Positions 16,367-25,428 of a DNA stretch of 44,630 nt are shown one piece after another. The DNA lies in assembly GCA_003486385.1 (NCBI GenBank), contig DNFT01000013.1, forward strand, positions 1 to 44,630, read 5' to 3'. The position numbers and the translations under genes were made by a program. A model generated the notes under the pieces. The model was given only the letters and a program-made list of their open reading frames with translations, was not told where the DNA came from and did no database searches. The stretch comes from Eubacterium sp. (GTDB lineage: Bacteria; Bacillota; Clostridia; Lachnospirales; Lachnospiraceae). Position 1 is the stretch's first letter. Every line of letters starts with the position of its first letter.

Positions 16367-17078
16367 GCCACCAAAACCACCGCACCAGTCAATAATACAA
16401 ACTGAATTTGATGAGCGGACCATCGGAAGAAGCACGCAGCTTCTCAAGGCTCTCATTCCATTTTTAGAGCCTTCACAGCAGAAAATGTTCGGACTCATGG
16501 TGCGCATAATCGAATTTAACATGACACTCGATTTCTTTAATCACAACCGCATTCCGGCATGTATGTTCAAGCCTCCGTGTGGGGATGATATGCTCTCAGA
16601 GCTTAAGGGCTACTGCTCACCGGAGGAACAGAAGCAGCTTGATATGATGATTGGCATGATAAAGGCACAGAAAATTCAGGCTGCACTCAATTCCAATCCA
16701 TGTCCCCCGCCGACACCCGGTAAGCCTCCATGTGTACCCGGCGGCAGGCCTCCTGATAAACCTTCCGGTGCTCCATGCGGCAAGCCTACCGGTAAGCCAC
16801 CATTTACTCCCGGCGATAATCCTTGCGGCAAGCCTCATGGCGCTCCAGACGATAATCCTTGTAGCAGGCCGCATGACACTCCGGGTGACAAACCGCCGCA
16901 AAAGCCTCCATGTGCCTGTAACCCCGGCGATGGTAAGCAGTATGAAAATACGCACAACCGGCCAGATAGCTGTCCTCCGCCAAAACCACCTTATCAGCCT
17001 TCTCCGCTGGATATGCTCTCAGGACTTTTGTCACCGGAACAGCTCGCACAGTGCCGTAAATTTGAATCGCTCTTATGA
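16365..17078 (+). CDS. Pro/Cys-rich repeat protein with helical ends, unknown function
   Basis: This is a 237-residue protein I do not recognise. Residues 20-110 are helical with two related segments: LLKALIPFLEPSQQKM (26-41) and MLSELKGYCSPEEQKQLDMM (76-95). Residues 111-210 are a low-complexity Pro/Gly/Lys/Cys region with units such as PCGKPTGKPP and NPCGKPHGAPDD; nearly every unit has one Cys. The last 20 residues return to MLSGLLSPEQLAQC, a third copy of the motif. There is no signal peptide. An AAGGA lies ten bases before the ATG. The next gene, 30 bases downstream, ends in a fourth copy of the motif, so the two products probably act together. Proline-cysteine repeats suggest an extended cross-linkable or metal-binding scaffold; spore or envelope assembly is conceivable but unproven. 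Confidence 0.75.
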   Translation: MPPKPPHQSIIQTEFDERTIGRSTQLLKALIPFLEPSQQKMFGLMVRIIEFNMTLDFFNHNRIPACMFKPPCGDDMLSELKGYCSPEEQKQLDMMIGMIKAQKIQAALNSNPCPPPTPGKPPCVPGGRPPDKPSGAPCGKPTGKPPFTPGDNPCGKPHGAPDDNPCSRPHDTPGDKPPQKPPCACNPGDGKQYENTHNRPDSCPPPKPPYQPSPLDMLSGLLSPEQLAQCRKFESLL

Positions 17079-17108
17079 TTTTTTATTGACTATGAAAGGA
17101 GTTTTAAT

Positions 17109-17366
17109 ATGAACACATCACACATCACGGAGGGGCTCGACCCACGCAAGGCAGCTCTTATAAACAATTTTGCCAACATAGCTAAGGGAAAAGGCAGCGA
17201 TGAAATGCTCCCGCTCCTCCTCGCCGTTTCAAACAAGGCAAAAAAAGAAGGCATCAGCTTCACACAGGATGAAACCAATGCCATAATAAATATATTGAGG
17301 GATGATATGAACCCTGAACAGCAGGGAAAATTAGACCTCTTCATGCAAATGCTCAAAAACGCTTAG
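17109..17366 (+). CDS. Small helical protein sharing the PEQQ motif, unknown function
   Basis: This encodes 85 residues, predicted to be almost all helix, without signal peptide or membrane segment. Its central part DEMLPLLLAVSNKAKKEG looks like an amphipathic helix. Its C-terminal part ILRDDMNPEQQGKLDLFMQM aligns with three segments of the preceding Pro/Cys-rich protein (hydrophobic positions, then S/N-P-E-Q/E-Q, then a second amphipathic helix). An AAAGGAG lies eight bases before the ATG. Its stop codon abuts, with no gap, the stop codon of the convergent CmpB-like gene, so there is no terminator between them. Function unknown. Confidence 0.75.
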   Translation: MNTSHITEGLDPRKAALINNFANIAKGKGSDEMLPLLLAVSNKAKKEGISFTQDETNAIINILRDDMNPEQQGKLDLFMQMLKNA

Positions 17367-18164
17367 TTACTCATTGTCTGTACTCTCATTTTTACCCGGT
17401 CTTTTAAGCTCCTTGATTGTAGTCTTAAAGCTGTCGAAAAGCTCTGAATATCTTGTAGACCTAGCCGATGGGTTACGTTCAAGGAGACTCTTAATACGTC
17501 TGAACTCGCCTTTCTCCATTCCGGACAACCTGTTTGCAACCTTTTCCTTAAAGTTCTCAACATCATTGTCAAATACAGCCGCAATGACATCCATGCGCTT
17601 CTGTGCACGCTGCACGCTTTCCATCTCGGAAATATGCTTCAATATCTCCTTTAAATCAAGAGCATCCCTGATAGATATTCCAAGATCCATGCTTCCGAAC
17701 ATCACAAGAAATACTGTCAGCACTTCCGTCGCAGTCTGCGAGAGACTGAGCACAGCATGTTCAATCGGCTTATGTATGAACTTTATCATAAGAATTGAAA
17801 ATAATCCCCACACTATTGATGTCGGCAGGCTGATGTAACCTTTTATGTTAGTAGGAATATTGGTATAGTCCCAATATCTTACATGGAATATAGCCTCCAT
17901 CGTGCAGCCTGTCACAAGCTCAAGTGCCGAAGCGCCAAACATACCACATATAAATACAAGCCAAAGATTATCCTTAACAGGAAGCGTCGCAAAAAGTATA
18001 GCCATCGCACCGAAACCATATATCGGTATGAGCGGTCCATGAAGGAAACCACGATTTACGAATTTATGCTCTCTGATTGACACATAACCTGTCTCCCATA
18101 TCCAGCCCAAAAAGCAATATGCAAAAAAGAACATTATTACTTGTAAAAAAGAATACTGTGTCAT
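17367..18164 (-). CDS. CmpB-family membrane protein (putative ABC transporter permease type IV)
   Basis: This is a 265-residue protein of the ABC_trans_CmpB type. The first 150 residues hold about four to five membrane segments with the family motifs YCFLGWIWETGYVSI, VNRGFLHGPLIPIYG and a GASALELVTG helix; the rest is a cytoplasmic, charged, helical tail. The family name rests on weak analogy and no transport substrate is known. It lies 42 bases downstream of the FNT channel gene and is probably co-transcribed. Its stop touches the stop of the oppositely oriented small helical-protein gene. Confidence 0.82.
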   Translation of the reverse strand: MTQYSFLQVIMFFFAYCFLGWIWETGYVSIREHKFVNRGFLHGPLIPIYGFGAMAILFATLPVKDNLWLVFICGMFGASALELVTGCTMEAIFHVRYWDYTNIPTNIKGYISLPTSIVWGLFSILMIKFIHKPIEHAVLSLSQTATEVLTVFLVMFGSMDLGISIRDALDLKEILKHISEMESVQRAQKRMDVIAAVFDNDVENFKEKVANRLSGMEKGEFRRIKSLLERNPSARSTRYSELFDSFKTTIKELKRPGKNESTDNE

Positions 18165-18206
18165 ACAAACCTCATTTCCAAACGGTCATTGCACCGCCCT
18201 TACCAA

Positions 18207-19052
18207 TTAATATTCCTCCGCAATATCTATCTCTTCCTGCTCCGCCTCAATCGTCATCGGACTAAGCGGAGTATGACGAAGATACACAAGCCAGTAACCT
18301 ATTCCAACGATTCCTGCTCCACCAACAATATTTCCAAGTGTGACCGGAAGGAGATTTTTTAAGAGAAAGCTGCCGAAGTTAAGACCTTCGGCAGCAATGC
18401 CGTATTCGCCTGCGGCAGCTATTCCGGCTATGCCAAAATAGATGTCCGCAATGCTGTGTTCAAAACCGCACAATACGAACAGCATTACCGGCCAGAAGCT
18501 CATAAGCAGCTTTCCCGACACTCTCTTAGCGGCAAACGCAGCCCACACGGCAATACATACAAGGATATTGCACAATACGCCTCTCATAAATGCCTCAGAA
18601 AAGCTCTGGTTTATCCGCGACATTGCCGCGGCAACAACCTTCTGTGCAAGAAGTCCGTTGTACAAATCAGGTACATGGGAATATACAACCATAACCGCAA
18701 CAAAACCGGCTCCGATAAAGTTCCCAAGAAATACAAAGAACCAGTTCTTAAGCATGCCGGATACGGTTGCCTTTTTCTGCAGAACGCTTATTATAATCAG
18801 ATTATTTCCGGTAAAGAGTTCACTTCCGGCAACAAGAACCATAGCCATTCCGGCGGGAAATACACATGCGCTGACAAGTCTTGCAACTGAAGCTGAGGCA
18901 ATGGTTGCGGAAGCTGTTGTCGAAGCAATTCCCGCAAAGCCTATGAACATTCCAGCAAAAAAGCCAAGTATCAGCATCTTCCACGCTGACAACTTAACCT
19001 TGTGAATACCAATCTCAACAAAATTTCTTGCAATTTCAAGTGGTGAATGCAT
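18207..19052 (-). CDS. Formate/nitrite transporter family channel
   Basis: This is a 281-residue inner-membrane channel of the FNT family, a pentamer conducting formate, nitrite or related small anions with protons. It has six hydrophobic segments, the typical SELFTGNNLII loop, NWFFVFLGNFIGA, and the central histidine in GFEHSIADIYF. In a fermenting anaerobe formate export or re-uptake is the most likely use, but nitrite or hydrosulfide cannot be excluded. AAGGAG precedes the ATG. A CmpB-like gene follows. Confidence 0.92.
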   Translation of the reverse strand: MHSPLEIARNFVEIGIHKVKLSAWKMLILGFFAGMFIGFAGIASTTASATIASASVARLVSACVFPAGMAMVLVAGSELFTGNNLIIISVLQKKATVSGMLKNWFFVFLGNFIGAGFVAVMVVYSHVPDLYNGLLAQKVVAAAMSRINQSFSEAFMRGVLCNILVCIAVWAAFAAKRVSGKLLMSFWPVMLFVLCGFEHSIADIYFGIAGIAAAGEYGIAAEGLNFGSFLLKNLLPVTLGNIVGGAGIVGIGYWLVYLRHTPLSPMTIEAEQEEIDIAEEY

Positions 19053-19194
19053 ACAATTTCTCCTTACACATTAATATGGAATCTATATAATTGCAAAAAT
19101 CAGTGTGTAACAGCCGGATATCATGCAATTTCTCCGGAACACCGCACAACTGTTTACCGGCAAAATGATTACCGCAATTATATGTTCCAATATA

Positions 19195-19230
19195 GAATAA
19201 TGCCATGGCAGCACTGTCACAGCATTATTC
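19195..19230 (-). terminator. Stem-loop after leuS, possible weak terminator
   Basis: GAATAATGC (19195-19203) is complementary to GCATTATTC (19222-19230), with extra pairing inside. It begins 12 bases past the leuS stop. The T-run after it is poor, so it may be a processing hairpin rather than a strong terminator. Confidence 0.4.
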
Positions 19231-19241
19231 AAAGTAATCAA

Positions 19242-21659
19242 TTATTTACATACAATGTTTACAATCTTGCCCGGAACATAGATTTCCTTGACGATGTTCG
19301 GTGTCAGCTTCTCCTTAACTGCATCCTTAGCAGCCGCAAGAACTGTATCCTTATCGGCATCCTTGGAAACCTTGACAACACCCTTGGTCTTACCGTTAAT
19401 CTGAACTGCAATCTCGATGGCATCCTCAACTGTAAGCTCCTCTATGAACTGTGGCCATGCCTCGTATGCGATTGTATCGTCATGTCCTAATACAGACCAG
19501 AGCTCCTCACCTACATGAGGACAGATACATGAAAGCATCTTTATAAATCCTTCTGCATACTCCTTCGGGCATGTTCCTGTCTTGTAGAGCTGGTTTACGA
19601 ATATCATCATCTGGCTGATGGCAGTATTAAAAGCAAGGTTCTCAAAGTCGTTCGTAACCTTCTTTACAGTCTGATGGTAGAGCATTGTAAGCTCATCCTT
19701 GTTCGCATCCGAAATGTTATCCGGATTAGTAAAGAAATTCCATACTCTCACTATGAAACGCTTAGCACCCTCAACACCTGTTGCGCTCCATGGCTTAGAA
19801 GCCTCAAGTGGTCCCATGAACATCTCATAGAGTCTTAAGGTATCTGCACCGTAATCCCTCACGATATCACTAGGATTTACAACGAACTCAGGGAAACGCT
19901 TACCCATCTTGATTCCGTTAGAGCCAAGAATCATTCCCTGATGAACAAGCTTCTTAAACGGCTCCTTTACAGGTGAGAGTCCCTTGTCATAGAGGAAACG
20001 GTTCCAGATTCTTGAATACATAAGATGACCTACAGCATGCTCCGGTCCCCCGATGTATAAATCTACAGGCATCCAGTGCTTTAAAAGCTCCTGATCAGCG
20101 AACTCTTTATCGTTATCCGGGTCAATATATCTCATATAATACCAGCTTGAACCGGCACTTCCCGGCATTGTAGATGTCTCTCTCCTGCCCTTTAAGCCAT
20201 TGTGATTGTACTGCTTCCACTCTGTAGCGTTCTCAAGAGGTGCCTGTCCGTTCTTTCCCTTATAATCCTCAAGCTCAGGAAGTACAAGCGGAAGCTCATC
20301 ATCTGCAAGCACATGTATCGAACCGTCCTCAAGATATACAATAGGTACAGGCTCACCCCAGTATCTCTGTCTTGCAAAAATCCACTCCCTGAAATGATAG
20401 TTGACCTTTCTTCTGGCAATTCCCATTCCGACAAGCTTATCTGTGATAGCCTTCTTAGCCTCCTCAACAGTAAGACCCGTAAACTCCTCCGAATTGATGA
20501 GCTTACAGCCCTTTCCGAGGTAATCCCCCTTCTCAAAAGCATGCTCACTCACATCTGCGCCATCAATTACCTGAATCATCGGAATATTGTGTGCAACAGC
20601 GTACTCAAAATCTCTCTGGTCATGTGTCGGAACCGCCATAACAGCACCTGTTCCATAACTTGCAAGTACGAAATCTCCTATAAATACAGGAACCTCCCTG
20701 CCATTTACAGGGTTAACCGCATATATTCCCTTTAGCATACAGCCGGACTTGGTCTTGTTAAGCTCAGTACGATCCATATCGTTCTTCTTGAGTGTCTCTG
20801 CGATGTATGCTTCAACCTCTTCTTTATTCTCTATTCTCGGCATAAGTTCCTTGACAAGCTGTCCGTCCGGTGCAAGAACCATGAATGTGATACCATAGAT
20901 TGTCTCTATACAGGTCGTGTAAATGGAGAACTCTCCGCCGCCTGCAATCTTAAAATCAACCTCAACGCCCTCTGACTTGCCAATCCAGTGTCTCTGCATA
21001 TCCTTAGTCGACTCAGGCCAGTCTATCTCATTAAGACCCTCAAGAAGCTTCTCTGCGAATGCCGGCTGGTCGATTACCCACTGCTTCATGTTCTTTCTTA
21101 CTACAGGATAACCGCCTCTCTCAGACTTGCCGTCAATTACCTCGTCATTGGAAAGAACTGTTCCCAGCTCCTCACACCAGTTAACCGGCATGTCAACAAG
21201 CTTGGCATAGCCTGCAAGATAGAGCTGTTTAAAAATCCACTGTGTCCACTTATAGAACTTAGGGTCACTTGTCGCAAGCATCTTTGTCCAGTCATAGTCA
21301 AAGCCTAACTCTTTAAGCTGCTTTGAGAATGTCTCAATATTGCTCTCGGTAAAACCATTAGGATGATGCCCTGTAGATACGGCATACTGTTCTGCCGGGA
21401 GTCCGAAGGAATCATAGCCCATCGGGTGAAGCACATTGTAGCCCTGCATTCTTTTCATTCTTGACATAATATCTGTTGCCGTATATCCTTCCGGATGTCC
21501 TGCATGAAGACCTACGCCTGAAGGGTAAGGGAACATATCAAGCACATAGTACTTAGGCTTGGAAAAATCCCACACATCAGTCTTAAAGGTCTGGTGTTCA
21601 TCCCAATATTTCTGCCATTTTTTTTCAATTGTTTTGTGATTATAAGCTTCCTGCTGCAT
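19242..21659 (-). CDS. leuS: Leucyl-tRNA synthetase
   Basis: This is an 805-residue class I synthetase charging tRNA(Leu). The HIGH-region motif is PYPSGVGLHAGHPEGY near residue 45. The editing domain with GTGAVMAVPTHDQRDFEYA is present, as are the WYYMRYIDPDN region and a C-terminal tRNA-binding domain. The usual KMSKS loop reads KMGKRFPEFVVNP instead, while the surrounding sequence is normal; I believe this variant occurs in some Clostridia. The start at 21659 (MQQEAYNHKTIEKKW) follows GGAGG by ten bases; another ATG lies 24 bases upstream. Unlike pheS and thrS it has no T-box, since the predicted promoter is only about 25 bases from the start. Confidence 0.96.
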   Translation of the reverse strand: MQQEAYNHKTIEKKWQKYWDEHQTFKTDVWDFSKPKYYVLDMFPYPSGVGLHAGHPEGYTATDIMSRMKRMQGYNVLHPMGYDSFGLPAEQYAVSTGHHPNGFTESNIETFSKQLKELGFDYDWTKMLATSDPKFYKWTQWIFKQLYLAGYAKLVDMPVNWCEELGTVLSNDEVIDGKSERGGYPVVRKNMKQWVIDQPAFAEKLLEGLNEIDWPESTKDMQRHWIGKSEGVEVDFKIAGGGEFSIYTTCIETIYGITFMVLAPDGQLVKELMPRIENKEEVEAYIAETLKKNDMDRTELNKTKSGCMLKGIYAVNPVNGREVPVFIGDFVLASYGTGAVMAVPTHDQRDFEYAVAHNIPMIQVIDGADVSEHAFEKGDYLGKGCKLINSEEFTGLTVEEAKKAITDKLVGMGIARRKVNYHFREWIFARQRYWGEPVPIVYLEDGSIHVLADDELPLVLPELEDYKGKNGQAPLENATEWKQYNHNGLKGRRETSTMPGSAGSSWYYMRYIDPDNDKEFADQELLKHWMPVDLYIGGPEHAVGHLMYSRIWNRFLYDKGLSPVKEPFKKLVHQGMILGSNGIKMGKRFPEFVVNPSDIVRDYGADTLRLYEMFMGPLEASKPWSATGVEGAKRFIVRVWNFFTNPDNISDANKDELTMLYHQTVKKVTNDFENLAFNTAISQMMIFVNQLYKTGTCPKEYAEGFIKMLSCICPHVGEELWSVLGHDDTIAYEAWPQFIEELTVEDAIEIAVQINGKTKGVVKVSKDADKDTVLAAAKDAVKEKLTPNIVKEIYVPGKIVNIVCK

Positions 21660-21691
21660 TTTTCTGTTTCCTCCAAAAATCATTAAACCTC

Positions 21692-21720
21692 ATGATATAT
21701 TTTTTCTATTATTTTGTCAA
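21692..21720 (-). promoter_or_regulatory. Sigma-A promoter of leuS
   Basis: On the minus strand TTGACA (21715-21720) and TATCAT (21692-21697) are 17 bases apart. The start site would be near 21685, leaving no room for a regulatory leader. Confidence 0.65.
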
Positions 21721-21738
21721 ATAGAAATTACAATCATA

Positions 21739-22038
21739 TTATATGGTAAAATCAAGGCATGTCCTCACCGCAGTATACGGTCTTACCCTGCCGTCCGCAA
21801 CCGCAACATGCGCAGGATTCACGGCATAAGCCTTAAGCGCCTCCTCATCGGTAAAGGTCGAATCCAGCATGACGTCAGCATTGGAGCCTGCAAGACCATT
21901 GGTATGTACATGTATCTCCACAAGACCCGGTATCCTTCCGGCAAGACCTTCAAGTCCCTCCTTGATTCCTGCCTTTACGCTCTCAGTCTCTTTTTCGTCC
22001 ATTTCCTTAAGCTTCCATAAAATAACATGCTTTACCAT
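21739..22038 (-). CDS. Dabb (stress-responsive alpha/beta barrel) domain protein
   Basis: This encodes 99 residues of a single Dabb domain, a ferredoxin-like fold that dimerises into a small barrel. Typical features are the start MVKHVILWKLKE, the helix VKAGIKEGLEGLAGRIPGL, and the C-terminal NPAHVAVADGRVRPYTAVRTCLDF. No enzyme activity can be assigned. GGAGG five bases before the ATG at 22038 fixes the start. It lies 24 bases after the c-di-GMP enzyme gene in the same direction. Confidence 0.85.
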   Translation of the reverse strand: MVKHVILWKLKEMDEKETESVKAGIKEGLEGLAGRIPGLVEIHVHTNGLAGSNADVMLDSTFTDEEALKAYAVNPAHVAVADGRVRPYTAVRTCLDFTI

Positions 22039-22062
22039 AATATCCTCCATCTGTTAAATATT

Positions 22063-25000
22063 CTACATATCCTTTACTGCATTCTCAACATTGCTTATCA
22101 TTCTGTGATAGCCCTCAAGTGTAATCATACCGTCCGAATCCTCGACACGTCTTCCGCAGCAGCGCACCATTATCCTGCCAAGCTTCGGGTGCTGCCATCG
22201 ATAATGAAGCTGTACAATCTTGTCAGACTCTATCATCTTCTTCACATTCTCATCGACATAGTCCTTGAAGCGTTCATCTATTCTGTCATACCAGTAGTGA
22301 TAACACTCCTGCGGCGTGTATTTCCTGTCAACAGCTATTACCTTCTCCATCGTCTCATCGGTATGCAGCTCACAGTAATTCTCTTTTTCATTTATTCGTA
22401 TAATCCATAGTCCAAGCTCCGTCTTTCTAAGAATATCCTTGGTATTGAAATAGATAACCTGCATTCTGTCCTTGAACTCATAGAGCTTCCGGACAAATTT
22501 CTCATGTTCCTCGTATTCACTTGTGTGACTATTGAGGAACAGATTTTCAAACTTATCCTTCTCGCATGGCTTCGAGAACAGATAGCCCTGTATAAGGTTC
22601 GGTGACAATCCCTCCAGCACCGTAAGCTCCTGCACACTCTCCACTCCCTCGCAGCATATACGGATTGAATTATTCTTGGCAAACTCAATCATATTGCTTA
22701 TAAGCCTGTAATTATAGGTTGCCTCCTCGACACCTCTTACGAACATCCTGTCAATCTTAATCTCATTTACATTGAGCTTCTTAAGATAGCCCATGCTTGC
22801 ATAACCGGTTCCGAAATCATCGATGGATATCTCAATTCCCGCATCACGCCAGCAATTAAAAATATCCATAAAATTGTCATTGCCCTGAAGCTGTATGGAC
22901 TCCGTAATCTCAATGGTCAGGGCACTTCCCGGCAGACCGGATTTCCTCAAAATATTGAGAACCCTTTCGGCAATATCCTTCTCCTTAAGCTGCACAGCCG
23001 AAACATTGACGCTCATGCTGAAATCCTTGTCGAACCTTCTCCATTCCTTACACTGCTCAAGTGCAGTGGCAAGAACCCACATTCCCACGACATTGATAAG
23101 CTTAGACTGCTCCAGAAGCGGTATAAATTCGTCCGGATATACCTGTCCTCTCTTCTCCGAATGATAACGAAGCAGCGCCTCCGCTCCATATACCTGATAG
23201 TTTCCTGTCTTGACCTGCGGCTGATAACATAGGTAAAAGCCCTCACAGCCATTCTTTACACTAAGCTGTAATTCATCCAGAAACTGGAGTGATTTTACTC
23301 TCTGCTCTAAATCCTGCTGTGAAAAGAATGACACTGAACCGATTCCCGAAGCCTTCGCCTTCTCAAAGGTCATCTCCACACATGAATACATATCCTCCTC
23401 CGTGCCGAACATACCCGTGTTGTTAGGCACAACCCCTGCTGAGAGGGTGCAGGTATCAGACATTTCCTTCAAAAATCCGTCGAAAATCTTTTTCACTTCA
23501 TTTTCATTATCAGCATCAAGGTACATCGCAAAGCAATTATTTTCCACATGCCATATTCTATGAAGGGAAACTCTTTTTTCAAAAACCTCTGCACATCTTC
23601 TAATCACTTCATCCCCATAATGCCTGCCATGTTTAAGATTGATGTTGGCAAGATTATCTACGCCTATCATCATAAAATAGCCTGAATTTTTTCCATAGAA
23701 ATCCTTTTTCAGGTCTATAAGCATCTTATTCTTATTAAACAACTTGGTGAGAGGATTATAGAAAAATCTCAGCTTCTTGTCGGACACCATTCCTATCATG
23801 ACAAAAGGCTTACCCTTGTCATCATTGATTACCGTTCCCCTGCAGCTGATCCATACAGCCTCACCGTTTCGGTTAATCCAACGGTAATTCATATTGTGTG
23901 TCTGCTTTTTTCCATCTATTATCTTCTGCAGATCCTCATGCAGTGCCTGCCTGTCTGCGGGATAGACAATCTTTTCCATATCAGCTATCGTACTCATAGC
24001 CTTACCGTCCTGCCTCAGTGCATAGCTCTCATCTATATCGCCAAAAACCCAGTTCTGATCTCTTGTTATATCCCACAGATACAGATACGAATCCGTTGAC
24101 TTTGATACAATGTTGAGCACATTGAGATAATTCCTGATTCTCTCCTCACAATACACAGGAAATTCCCTTTTCATCCTGTATTTCACATCATACATCATCT
24201 CATCGCTGCGATTGAAAAGCTGTTCCATGCTCTCACCCTGCTTTTCACGCACCCCATATCCGCATGCAACCGATATAGGCATAACACGGTTCTGGTTTTT
24301 TTCTTCAATAAGACCTTCAAACTGTCCAAGCGATGCAAGAATCTTCGTCTGTTCTCCCGCCTCGATAAGCACACAGAATTCATCTCCGCCTATTCTGTAA
24401 CATTTTCCCATACCTTCAAATGCCCTGCTCAGGCATTCTCCCGCATCCTTAATTGCTCTGTCACCCTCTATATGGCCATATCTGTCATTGCACAGCTTAA
24501 GATTATTGACATCTGCCACTATGCACGCCGCATTGGGTTTATTTTCAAATGCGTTAAGCTCCCTTGTAAAAGCCGCACGGTTTTCAAGCCCTGTGAGTGA
24601 ATCAAGATATGCCAGCTTTTCCAGCTCCCATTGATATTTCTGTTCTATCGTCATAATATCATCTATATGATGAAACGCCAATATGACATTTCCGTCAAAC
24701 TCCTTCTCGTCAATGCACACAATCTGCACCTCAAAGAAACGCTGCCCGGCTGCATTCGGCACACTCTCGTATCTGTAAACAACCCTGCCCTTTTTTGACA
24801 GCTCCTCCAACAGGCTCTCCCTCTGCATCACCCTCGAAAATTCCTTGCTGTTTGCCGGAGCTACATATTTGTCGCAGTACAGTCTGATTATCTCCGTATA
24901 ACTGCTTCTTATTCTCTGCAGCATCTGAGGTATCTTTGCCGCATTTGCAACAGATGACACTGTCAGCGGTTCCACGAAGTCATCCTTAAGCCCCACATGG

Positions 25001-25125
25001 TATACCGCTGTATAATCACGGCAGAGCACCTCCAGAAAACGTCTCTCAAGGTCAGGCTTCATTGTGCTCTCCGCCTGAGCATGCTCTAAAGCCTCAATTT
25101 TCTTTTCCAATACTTCTGTATCCAT
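22063..25125 (-). CDS. GGDEF-PAS-degenerate GGDEF-EAL c-di-GMP signalling protein
   Basis: This is a 1020-residue cytoplasmic protein with no membrane segments. In order: an N-terminal sensor-like region (1-165), a GGDEF domain (about 170-335) with intact RIGGDEF at 244-250, a PAS domain (about 340-460), a second GGDEF-like domain (about 460-620) in which the motif is replaced by HVENN and is surely inactive, an EAL domain (about 630-875), and a C-terminal PAS-like segment. The EAL site is complete: EALLR, NVSAVQL, TIEITES, IDDFGTGYASMGYL, EIKIDRMFV, CCEGVES and QGYLFSKP. It could both make and destroy c-di-GMP; which dominates cannot be told. A PilZ receptor is encoded at 3137-3496. A Dabb gene follows closely. 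Confidence 0.92.
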   Translation of the reverse strand: MDTEVLEKKIEALEHAQAESTMKPDLERRFLEVLCRDYTAVYHVGLKDDFVEPLTVSSVANAAKIPQMLQRIRSSYTEIIRLYCDKYVAPANSKEFSRVMQRESLLEELSKKGRVVYRYESVPNAAGQRFFEVQIVCIDEKEFDGNVILAFHHIDDIMTIEQKYQWELEKLAYLDSLTGLENRAAFTRELNAFENKPNAACIVADVNNLKLCNDRYGHIEGDRAIKDAGECLSRAFEGMGKCYRIGGDEFCVLIEAGEQTKILASLGQFEGLIEEKNQNRVMPISVACGYGVREKQGESMEQLFNRSDEMMYDVKYRMKREFPVYCEERIRNYLNVLNIVSKSTDSYLYLWDITRDQNWVFGDIDESYALRQDGKAMSTIADMEKIVYPADRQALHEDLQKIIDGKKQTHNMNYRWINRNGEAVWISCRGTVINDDKGKPFVMIGMVSDKKLRFFYNPLTKLFNKNKMLIDLKKDFYGKNSGYFMMIGVDNLANINLKHGRHYGDEVIRRCAEVFEKRVSLHRIWHVENNCFAMYLDADNENEVKKIFDGFLKEMSDTCTLSAGVVPNNTGMFGTEEDMYSCVEMTFEKAKASGIGSVSFFSQQDLEQRVKSLQFLDELQLSVKNGCEGFYLCYQPQVKTGNYQVYGAEALLRYHSEKRGQVYPDEFIPLLEQSKLINVVGMWVLATALEQCKEWRRFDKDFSMSVNVSAVQLKEKDIAERVLNILRKSGLPGSALTIEITESIQLQGNDNFMDIFNCWRDAGIEISIDDFGTGYASMGYLKKLNVNEIKIDRMFVRGVEEATYNYRLISNMIEFAKNNSIRICCEGVESVQELTVLEGLSPNLIQGYLFSKPCEKDKFENLFLNSHTSEYEEHEKFVRKLYEFKDRMQVIYFNTKDILRKTELGLWIIRINEKENYCELHTDETMEKVIAVDRKYTPQECYHYWYDRIDERFKDYVDENVKKMIESDKIVQLHYRWQHPKLGRIMVRCCGRRVEDSDGMITLEGYHRMISNVENAVKDM

Positions 25126-25428
25126 TATCCAATCCTCTTTTCCGCTCTAGTACCACTTAAAATCTACCTTTTCCATACATTTAATGATTGAATATAAATA
25201 TTATTTACAATATTAAATTCATTTTAACATATAGACAAAAATATTTCCATATTTTTCACTCAACAAAGCTATATCTTTTGCAATATTTATTTATATTTTA
25301 TAATTTGCTTACATTACAGAAAATTAACGATATTTATAACAAAATTTTCTCTTTTATTTTTTTCTGCATAATTTATAATTGTGTTAACATCTGTTATACA
25401 CAAAATATATAGAAAGAAGGTACTCAAT
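25126..25428. other. AT-rich divergent promoter region
   Basis: This region is very AT-rich and separates the leftward c-di-GMP enzyme gene from the rightward ankyrin-GH43 gene. No coding sequence is evident. It contains TGTTAACA near 25382 and a TTGCAA-17-TAATTT candidate promoter around 25279-25308 for rightward transcription, but too many AT-rich matches exist to be sure. Confidence 0.4.
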
